Below, piece by piece: positions 15,654-22,158 of a stretch of 22,158 bases of DNA. Position numbers and translations under genes: made by a program. This stretch comes from Corallochytrium limacisporum (taxonomy: Eukaryota; Opisthokonta), in the NCBI GenBank assembly GCA_002811645.1, contig PDIP01000073.1, forward strand, positions 82,146-104,303. Reading direction: 5' to 3'. The number at the start of each line of letters is the position of its first letter. Position 1 is the first letter of the stretch. Under the pieces are notes generated by a model that was not told the DNA's origin, searched no databases, and saw only the letters and a program-made list of their open reading frames with translations.

Positions 15654-18054
15654 ATTCCCATTCACGGACTGTTTGCTGGTGGGTTTGCACTCGGAGATGC
15701 ATATCATAAAGCCACGCACTTGCATCTTTCCCCCACCAATTGTGGTTGGCACAATTCTTGTTCGATGTTCGGGATGTGAAATCTATATCATCCAGTTCAT
15801 CATGGTGCCGTGAGAGAAACTCAAGGCAATCATGAAGGTCTACTGGTACTATTTCTGATTCGTGTATGATCTCCAACACAGACCTCAGCATCACCCTTGG
15901 CTGCCTTGATCGTGAGTATAATGTGAATGGGACTACCTTTCTGGCAATATCTTTTCTGGGTGCTTTGTAGACAAGGGACCAAAGAATAGTGTTGGGCGGT
16001 GCATCTATACGCATGAGGAAGTCAGAGACACTGTTTGGGACCACGCACACAAATGCCTTACGCAAGAGGTCAAAGAATACTTTCTGTTCGTCTGCGAGAT
16101 CTAAGATGCTTGTGACTGACAGAAGCTTGCCACAGAGCACGCCTGTGGCGGCTGCCACAGATTGATCTCGCTCATCCTCCTCCGGGGTCGGCATGCCTTG
16201 ATCAAGTAGGTGTAGCACCAGCTCTGCGCATTGTACTGTTTGGTCCACTTGAATGGTGATCAATCGAGACAGAATCTCGATGATTGTCGAAGCTGACTCA
16301 TTGTCACGTTTCGATGGACATCTTTTCACCATTGCCAGTAGAATGGCCAGGACAAGTGGTGCAAACTTGGCTAGTGACCAGGTATGGTCAAGAAAATGTG
16401 CGCGGAGAATACTCAGCAACTTGGATAATTGTGTCCAGGTCAGGTGATGTCGATCACAGGATAGTACTGTGAATACAATCGCCTGGTTGCGCCCTTTTGA
16501 TGCCACAATAGCCTTGAGTATGTTTGGTGCGATGGGATGCTCTAGTATGCCAGTGCTCAATATTTGATTGGCATGTGCACAAACAATGCTATGCTTCCAG
16601 AGTTGCTCCACCGATTTCGCAGCGTGCAGTGTATCGAAACACTTGAACGTATCGCAGCTCTGGGCATGCATCAGAATGTATGAACTTGGTACTTTCTTGG
16701 CATACCACTGTAGACTGGTGCAGTCAAATGACATAATGGGTAGATAGAATAGATTGTCTGGAGCGGGAGGAGGTCGTCTATCATAGAATGCCTTACTGCG
16801 GAGCATGTCGACAGTGACCACAACTTGATCTCGAGTTGGCACGTCCTCACTATTCAATACGCCGCGCATAAGAGCATTGTAAACAAACTCCATAGGTGCT
16901 TGAAAGTTGGCACTACCACAACTGCTGAAGAAGGTCATGCAAATGCGGGACCGAAGAATTGTCTGGTGTAACTCACTCATACAGTCTGTACACGAAGACA
17001 GTCGTGTGCTTGTAGAAATCAGAGATTGCACGACATCCATTGGTTCGTCTCTCATGCGAATGGAACCATATTCGCAGATTGCGTCTACAAGCTCAGATTT
17101 GCTTGGGAGACTACAGACATGGACGGGGTCAGGCAATTTCAGAATAAAGTCCACCAGCAAGGTTTGGGCTTGCAGGTGCAGACATGCACGACATAGATTT
17201 GCAATTATGTGTTGTGTTGACTCCGCACAATTCACAAGGGCCCGTATCGTTGGGTAGTAATGTATAATTTCCTCAGTGAGGAGCTCCAAAGCTTTTCTAC
17301 AGACATCGTCAGGGCGGGTTAGCAGAGCAGATGCGTGTTCTAGAACTTTCAACACTGCGTCGATAGTGTGCATGTGCGTTTGATAATCGAATTTGGTGCG
17401 CGAGACTCTCTGAATTTGTAATGCCAGCGCCAGCAATGACATCGCCAACTTTGGACATCTTATTCGAACCAATGCACCGTTTTGTACCAGACTACACAGA
17501 CTGTGGACAGCTGTGTGTGAAGAAAGAGACTCCCATGTCACTCGGCTGGGCAAAGCAGAAAGCAGCATTTCCACATATTTCCCAGAGGCGACTTGCTCAT
17601 GCCCATTAACTGTGTGGTCGCAAGCAATGAGCAAGAGCTCCAGCCACAGATGAGCCCGTAGCCTATGACATTGTTGCATCGTTACAATACAAAGTCTAAG
17701 TACACTGGATATGTCCGACGTATAAGGGCACAGTCGGAGGATCCCGATGAAGACCTGTGCGGACTGCGAATTTGGATTCTTGAAATTCAATTGAGTTGAC
17801 ACTGACAACACATCCTGGCAGGGACACTGTCTCAGATGATCTTGACATGTAGTGCCCAAGATCATCAATAAGGAATCGTTAGCTTGAACATCTTCCTCCT
17901 CTATAACTCTATGAAGCCAGATGTGCTGAGTCGATGTTGGCGACTGACGGATCCTCTCAATCAGAATTGGAACGGATACACTTGCTAAACTGGAACGATG
18001 TACTACAGGCCAGAGATCTTCCAGAGGAAGGCTCATCATGTGTGTGGTATCCAT
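15556..18054 (-). CDS. Unrecognised large alpha-helical protein (832 residues)
   Basis: I cannot place this in a family. The ATG at 18054 has a good context (A at -3, G at +4). The protein is leucine-rich with many amphipathic helical segments and no low-complexity linkers, signal peptide or transmembrane run, suggesting a HEAT/ARM-like helical solenoid across most of its length. It is notably rich in cysteine, roughly thirty spread throughout and without an obvious zinc-binding spacing. The last 60 residues change character (Trp, Asp, Gly, Pro) and the final 32 overlap the Luc7-like gene. It follows the Utp7 gene on the same strand after 270 bp. An E2F-like TTTCGCGC lies 165 bp upstream, which would suit a cell-cycle or DNA-maintenance role, but this is only a hint. 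Large scaffold proteins of DNA repair, Integrator or trafficking complexes are possible alternatives. Confidence 0.82.
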   Translation of the reverse strand: MDTTHMMSLPLEDLWPVVHRSSLASVSVPILIERIRQSPTSTQHIWLHRVIEEEDVQANDSLLMILGTTCQDHLRQCPCQDVLSVSTQLNFKNPNSQSAQVFIGILRLCPYTSDISSVLRLCIVTMQQCHRLRAHLWLELLLIACDHTVNGHEQVASGKYVEMLLSALPSRVTWESLSSHTAVHSLCSLVQNGALVRIRCPKLAMSLLALALQIQRVSRTKFDYQTHMHTIDAVLKVLEHASALLTRPDDVCRKALELLTEEIIHYYPTIRALVNCAESTQHIIANLCRACLHLQAQTLLVDFILKLPDPVHVCSLPSKSELVDAICEYGSIRMRDEPMDVVQSLISTSTRLSSCTDCMSELHQTILRSRICMTFFSSCGSANFQAPMEFVYNALMRGVLNSEDVPTRDQVVVTVDMLRSKAFYDRRPPPAPDNLFYLPIMSFDCTSLQWYAKKVPSSYILMHAQSCDTFKCFDTLHAAKSVEQLWKHSIVCAHANQILSTGILEHPIAPNILKAIVASKGRNQAIVFTVLSCDRHHLTWTQLSKLLSILRAHFLDHTWSLAKFAPLVLAILLAMVKRCPSKRDNESASTIIEILSRLITIQVDQTVQCAELVLHLLDQGMPTPEEDERDQSVAAATGVLCGKLLSVTSILDLADEQKVFFDLLRKAFVCVVPNSVSDFLMRIDAPPNTILWSLVYKAPRKDIARKVVPFTLYSRSRQPRVMLRSVLEIIHESEIVPVDLHDCLEFLSRHHDELDDIDFTSRTSNKNCANHNWWGKDASAWLYDMHLRVQTHQQTVREWEFNDPIPGTLVDGFDPGPGIRLDHEMAAEAIDS

Positions 18055-18219
18055 TCTGAATGAGCATAGGACTTTGTGTTATATTTTGACAAAACTTCTA
18101 CGGATCTTGTGACTGAAACCGGTGCCGCTTTCCAAAAGTACCCCGACGGCGACGATTGCTGGGTAAATCGTAGGGTCTCAGAGGTCCCAGTGAGACCCCT
18201 CTCTTTTTCATTTCGAAAT

Positions 18220-18227
18220 TTTCGCGC
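18220..18227 (+). promoter_or_regulatory. E2F/DP-like site
   Basis: TTTCGCGC, preceded by TTTCGAAA, 165 bp upstream of the 832-residue gene and past the end of Utp7. It is the same octamer as at 5788-5795. The role is inferred from the consensus only. Confidence 0.4.
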
Positions 18228-18314
18228 GTGATGCGGCAGGGAATTGCATGGGAAGCACGGCGAACACTTTTGTCCCGAAAGTGACACAAGAAAGAGAATC
18301 GACGGGTCTACTTG

Positions 18315-18320
18315 TTTATT
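18315..18320 (-). promoter_or_regulatory. Poly(A) signal of the Utp7/WDR46 gene
   Basis: Minus-strand AATAAA only 4 bases past the TAG stop codon, giving a predicted 3' UTR of about 20-35 nt. The rest of the 270-bp gap is left for the next gene's promoter. Confidence 0.6.
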
Positions 18321-18324
18321 TTAC

Positions 18325-20001
18325 CTACAGTTCTTTAGATTTAAACCGGTCAAACACAGACCGCTCCGGCTGCTCTACCGGTTTACCGGCTGCGCGGGCA
18401 TCATGGGCCGCACGACGCTTGTCAAACTCGCGTTGAATAGCGAGCTTCTTGCGGTCGATGACATTAGCCTTCTTTTTGAGGTAACGCTTCTTTGCTGTGT
18501 CGCGGCCGCGCTTCTTTTTGCGACGCTGCTCGGGAGTCAGAGATTCTTCCTTAGATTTGGACTTCTCGTTGAAGACCTCCATGTTCGATCCCTGTGGTAA
18601 AACTTTGCGAATAGCGGCAGAGTCCATCGTAATAAGCTCCGCGGGGATCTTGTCCAAGAGCGCCTTGACTTCCTGCTCCTGGCGTTCCTTCTTCGTGGCA
18701 AACGGATTCGTCTCCAGACTGTCAATGTTGGCCTCACCAGCACCCGGTACGATCATGGTCTGCAGTTGAGTATCCAGTCCTACGCCGAGGATATCCTCAA
18801 ACGGACAGAACGCAGTGCTGGAGACTTTCAGGGAAGCAAACAGTTCTGTTAGGTATGGAGACTGCTGCTTTGGACCAAACGAATTCTTCCATACATGCAC
18901 ATGTGGACCAGCACCCACACTAATCAGACCCTTCTGACTGATGTCAATACTGGATGCTGGGTGGTGGGTAAAGTAGGAGTGCAGTTCCTTGTACATGCGC
19001 AGATCCCACACCTTCATCTGCTTGTCCATGCCTGCGGTTACCATGTAGTTCCCAGAGTTGTCCACCTTCACTGCCTCAACGTTTCCTCGATGACACAACA
19101 TCTTTACAAGGTTTTGACTTGTGTTCGGGCTCCACATGGTCACAGTACCATTGCCATGACCCAGGTGGATGATCGCATTACGCGGGTTCTGGCACATGGT
19201 CCGGATAGGGCCCATCTTCGTACGATGCTCCGCCACGACCTTGCCGTCACTGGTGTCGTGGTACTTCAGAAACCCTCCCAGACCAGTGGATACAAGCAAG
19301 AAATGGAATGGCAGAAACTCTAGACATGTAGGCTCGACGTGATTTCGGAGCACGTGCAGTTCTACGCCGTTTTGATCGTAAATGTAGGCATACTTTTTCT
19401 GTGCCACCGCATACATACTAGTGTTGTGGAGATAGCACGCATCCCGTACTGTCTCCCGTACATAATTCTCATGGATTATCCGTTTCTTTTGCCATTGCAT
19501 GTCAAACACATGCCCTTTTCGCCCATAGCACAGAAGATTGTGTCCCGTGCGATCAAATCGCACTTGGTACGGTCCAAAAGTGTCAAGATCTAGCTCGATG
19601 CGCTTTTGTCTAACACCAACTTCCACATTCTTTAAAATCTCTTCCTGGGAGAAGCGCCAGGTGCGCTCCATACCCTCCGCTTCGATGTATCCTGTGTTTT
19701 CAACATTAAGCACATCTGCATATGCAGCAGAGTACGAGGCTCCCTTTGTCTCATTAATCTTGCGCTTGGCAAGGCCTTTTGCTTTCTTATCCTTGACATT
19801 GCTCAGCTTCACATTCACATTGCCACGTGTGTATTGCTTAGCCTTTATGGCAGTCTCTTTCTTTTGCGCCTTCTCTACGTCTGTGAGTTCTCGCTTCGGA
19901 TTGTTCTCCGCTGCAGGTGTTGCCTTCTTCGACCGCTTTTTCTTGGATCTCTTTCTACTAGATTTTCCCATTGAAGCGGATAAGTTCGCCTCACTTGCCA
20001 T
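18325..20001 (-). CDS. UTP7: Utp7/WDR46 small-subunit processome WD-repeat protein
   Basis: 558 residues, close to yeast Utp7 (about 554) and human WDR46 (about 610). It is a nucleolar part of the SSU processome needed for 18S rRNA maturation. The first 80 residues are strongly basic (SSRKRSKKKRSKK at 14-26), fitting a nucleolar signal. The family block after it (TWRFSQEEILKNVEVG, 114-129) leads into a WD40 propeller at about 140-380, with VTMWSPN, MKVWDLRMYKELHSY and VHVWKNSFG as repeat ends. The BING4 C-terminal domain follows (about 380-460: STAFCPFEDILGVG, then NPFATKKERQEQEV). The tail is basic and ends in VFDRFKSKEL, matching the conserved short C-terminus of the family. The start ATG has A at -3. 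Short uORFs occur within 80 bp upstream. Confidence 0.96.
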   Translation of the reverse strand: MASEANLSASMGKSSRKRSKKKRSKKATPAAENNPKRELTDVEKAQKKETAIKAKQYTRGNVNVKLSNVKDKKAKGLAKRKINETKGASYSAAYADVLNVENTGYIEAEGMERTWRFSQEEILKNVEVGVRQKRIELDLDTFGPYQVRFDRTGHNLLCYGRKGHVFDMQWQKKRIIHENYVRETVRDACYLHNTSMYAVAQKKYAYIYDQNGVELHVLRNHVEPTCLEFLPFHFLLVSTGLGGFLKYHDTSDGKVVAEHRTKMGPIRTMCQNPRNAIIHLGHGNGTVTMWSPNTSQNLVKMLCHRGNVEAVKVDNSGNYMVTAGMDKQMKVWDLRMYKELHSYFTHHPASSIDISQKGLISVGAGPHVHVWKNSFGPKQQSPYLTELFASLKVSSTAFCPFEDILGVGLDTQLQTMIVPGAGEANIDSLETNPFATKKERQEQEVKALLDKIPAELITMDSAAIRKVLPQGSNMEVFNEKSKSKEESLTPEQRRKKKRGRDTAKKRYLKKKANVIDRKKLAIQREFDKRRAAHDARAAGKPVEQPERSVFDRFKSKEL

Positions 20002-20563
20002 ATTTCTTCTAGATGGATCTGTGGCTATGTATCCATTATCTACATCACTTCAATGTATTTCAATGTACAATTCATATGAACCGAATTGAGCAAAGGGGTT
20101 GCATGGACACGCCACAGGTACCCACTCCGTCCCGTAAGTACCATCGCACACGCGAGACTGTGCCCTCCCGCCCCTTTCGGTTGCACAGACCCGCCCTGTA
20201 TTCCTCTCTTCCGCTTCCCTCCCCACCCCTCCACGGGTCGGCACACGCGGACCCGGGCCCCTTCCTCAATGGCGGTCTGAACCCCGCCCCGGCTTGCAGA
20301 GTGAGCCCAAGTAAAGTTGGCGGCGAAAGAAAGTGCTATGGTAGCGGGCATCCGTGATAGAAAATGGGTACAGGGCTTTTTTTTTTGCATGTTTCAAAGG
20401 AGGACATCCTTGGTTCTAAATGTGTTTATGGTAGTGATATGTATCTCATAGTATGTTATAGACCATACAAGGCTGCTCAGTGTAGCCACGAGTGCAGGCG
20501 GTTGCTTTCTTCATTTCAATGCTTGGTTCTTCACGTTGTGATCGTTTGAGGGTTTAGATTGGT
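20002..20563. other. Tandem spacer: Utp7 promoter and COX15 3' end
   Basis: 562 bp without a supported gene. The left part should be the promoter and leader of Utp7 and includes a tandem TTCAATGTA pair. The right part should be the COX15 3' UTR; only a variant signal (minus-strand CATAAA at 20425-20430) was seen. A T run of about 10 lies near 20377-20387. Short frames on both strands encode low-complexity Pro/Arg-rich products with no known family. Confidence 0.55.
20049..20067. repeat. Tandem TTCAATGTA pair
   Basis: Two copies of TTCAATGTA with a 10-nt period, about 50 bp upstream of the Utp7 ATG. The period is close to one helical turn. It could be a paired protein site or a chance repeat. 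Confidence 0.4.
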
Positions 20564-21820
20564 TTAGACTACGACAGCAATGGGTTTTGACAGACCAAGA
20601 CGGCGTATCTCATGGGCAAACCATAAGGCCAGGGACAGTAAAGTAATGCTGCCGACCTGGTGCGTGGCGGCTAGAGGAGTTGGGACATAATACAGAAGAG
20701 TGGCAATGCCGAGACTTGCCTGGGCCGTGGCCATCCCGCCGATGAGAGCACCAATCATACGCGCCCGAGGAGTGAGAGTAGCCGTGCGGGAAACAGCGGT
20801 CATGGCCACGCATGCGGCAAAGGTTGTGATGCCAAGCACTCGGTGATCGAACTGCACAGTAGTGGGGTTCTCAGTGAAATTCTTCCAGGTTGGGTTCATG
20901 GCCAGGATGTCGTCAGGGACCCAGCAGTCGGCCATTTTCGGAAAAGAGTTATACAGTAGACCGGCGTCCAGACCAGCCACAAACGCACCCGACATGCTGG
21001 TTGCAAAAATCAAGCCAGCCAGGCCACTTGCGACGGGGCTCAGCTTCATGGCCGATTTGATGACCTCAGCCTTAGCCGCTCCCGGGGGACTAAGCATGCT
21101 CAGGGAAGTCAGCAAACTGCATGCATAAATAACAAAAGCGAGACCGAGATGAGCCGCGAGCCGGTACTGGCTCACCCGGGGTACATCTTTCTGAGTCGCT
21201 TCATCGTACGTGAGACCCGACTTGACCATATACCATCCCATGAGTCCCTGTCCACAGATCAAAGCACCAATACCAAAAATTGGCAGTTTATAAGACTGCG
21301 GAATCTTGCCCCGGGCCCAGAAGTAAGAAGCAGGCAATATGTAAGATAGGCCGATTAGGCGGCCCCACATGCGGTGTCCCCATTCCATGTAGAAGATTCT
21401 CTTGAATTCTGACAGAGTGAAGTGACTGTGAACGTACTTGTATTCCGGGGATGCCTGATACTTCGCAAACTCTTCTTCCCATTCGGCTTGAGTTCGTGGA
21501 GGTTTCATTTCGCGAATGAGATTCCAGGTGGTCATAGAAAGCCCAGACTCTGTTAGGCGAGTGATACCCCCAAGTACAACCGATCCAACCACCAGACCAG
21601 AGACACCCAAGAGCCACTTCCCGACTGCCGGAGCAGCAGCAGTCTGGATCCGCGAATTAGCGATGGTAGCACCTCCCGCTACAGCTTCAACCCCAAGTTT
21701 TTTTCCTGTGGTGATTCCGCGGGTGAGACTGCGGAGCAAGAAAGGTCGTGCAGCCATCAGCGGAGCGGACCGACGAGCGAATACCGGCCAGCTACACCGG
21801 AGTATTCCGTGCACAAGCAT
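20564..21820 (-). CDS. COX15: Heme A synthase Cox15
   Basis: 418 residues, usual for eukaryotic Cox15, the inner mitochondrial membrane enzyme that oxidises the C8 methyl of heme O to make heme A for cytochrome c oxidase. Residues 1-40 are Arg/Leu/Ala-rich without acidic residues and act as a plausible presequence; Met22 is an alternative start. About eight membrane segments follow from residue 68 (LLGVSGLVVGSVVLGG). All four expected heme-ligand histidines are present: H149 in EWGHRMWGR, H224 in YRLAAHLGL, H326 in VQFDHRVLG and H387 in ATHQVGS. Family signatures GGITRLTESGLSM and NSFPKM are intact. Nothing suggests truncation. G occupies -3 of the start codon. Confidence 0.97.
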   Translation of the reverse strand: MLVHGILRCSWPVFARRSAPLMAARPFLLRSLTRGITTGKKLGVEAVAGGATIANSRIQTAAAPAVGKWLLGVSGLVVGSVVLGGITRLTESGLSMTTWNLIREMKPPRTQAEWEEEFAKYQASPEYKYVHSHFTLSEFKRIFYMEWGHRMWGRLIGLSYILPASYFWARGKIPQSYKLPIFGIGALICGQGLMGWYMVKSGLTYDEATQKDVPRVSQYRLAAHLGLAFVIYACSLLTSLSMLSPPGAAKAEVIKSAMKLSPVASGLAGLIFATSMSGAFVAGLDAGLLYNSFPKMADCWVPDDILAMNPTWKNFTENPTTVQFDHRVLGITTFAACVAMTAVSRTATLTPRARMIGALIGGMATAQASLGIATLLYYVPTPLAATHQVGSITLLSLALWFAHEIRRLGLSKPIAVVV

Positions 21821-22158
21821 TGCTTTTGCTCGAACAATATAGTCGTTACTATGTTTACTTGCTGATCCTAGTGAACTTGTGCATTATATCACATCCACGG
21901 TCCATACGATCAAATACCCACCAGATATTGCCGACCCGTCTTCTCTTTCCACGTGTGGGTTGGCGGGCCATTTCCTGCCCGAAATTTCTTCCGCTTCTGA
22001 GTGTGTTCGGGACAAGCAGCCCCGAAATGTATAGAGCCAGCAACAAATTGGGCAGTAAATTATGTACTACCACCCTCTGTCTCCTAAGTATGAGACAAAT
22101 CGCACGAAAACGAGAACCCCGATCACTCTTTTTAATCATGATTGAGTAATATATATTT
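21821..22158. other. Region upstream of COX15, no gene seen
   Basis: 338 bp that should hold the COX15 promoter; no strong TATA box is visible. A 133-codon + frame and a 94-codon minus frame cross it, but neither shows a recognisable domain. The final 40 bases are AT-rich and may belong to the end or promoter of a gene outside the window. Confidence 0.5.

Noticed and set aside
21748-22149. 133-codon + frame at the right edge
   Set aside because: It starts inside the COX15 coding region on the opposite strand and has no recognisable similarity.
1-22158. Bacterial origin, operons, insertion sequences or CRISPR arrays
   Set aside because: Gene families are eukaryotic, genes have separate poly(A) signals, spacers are long, and no transposase or regularly spaced repeat is present.

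Overview
The window looks like nuclear DNA of an intron-poor, compact-genome eukaryote. Nine long protein-coding genes are each read as one uninterrupted frame, including a 4.6 kb alsin homologue. The products are eukaryote-specific: a Luc7 splicing factor, the small-subunit processome protein Utp7/WDR46, mitochondrial Cox15, and an alsin-type Rab5 exchange factor. Several stop codons are followed closely by AATAAA-type signals. The complete RCC1-DH/PH-MORN-VPS9 alsin layout would suit an opisthokont or a unicellular relative of animals. An intron-poor holozoan such as Corallochytrium is one candidate, but species cannot be settled from this sequence.

Layout. 1-861 is a pyrimidine-rich upstream region with TC tracts, a 14-G run and a TATA box. 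862-2958 (+) is an AtuA-like (DUF1446) protein fused to a C-terminal DUF4387-like domain. It converges, with 80 bp between stop codons, on 3039-5420 (-), a low-complexity protein of unknown function with a KEN-box motif. 6075-10706 (-) is the alsin homologue. A 908-bp divergent spacer carries a 14-nt motif once for each gene, then comes 11615-12664 (+), a zinc-independent MDR-family reductase. That gene converges on 12870-13769 (-), a mitochondrial-looking crotonase-fold protein lacking both classical catalytic glutamates. A 996-bp divergent spacer leads to 14766-15653 (+), Luc7-like, whose coding end overlaps by 98 bp the coding end of 15556-18054 (-), an unrecognised helical protein of 832 residues. 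18325-20001 (-) is Utp7/WDR46 and 20564-21820 (-) is Cox15 (heme A synthase).

The genes do not form one pathway. They are mostly housekeeping: RNA processing (Luc7, Utp7), mitochondrial and acyl-CoA or organic-acid metabolism (Cox15, crotonase, MDR reductase, AtuA-like) and endosomal trafficking (alsin). Points that stand out are the AtuA-DUF4387 fusion, the overlapping coding ends, the crotonase with an altered active site, the shared motif in one divergent promoter, a uORF that ends on the Luc7 start codon, and E2F-like sites upstream of the two unrecognised genes. I saw no complete mobile element, CRISPR array, rRNA or credible tRNA.
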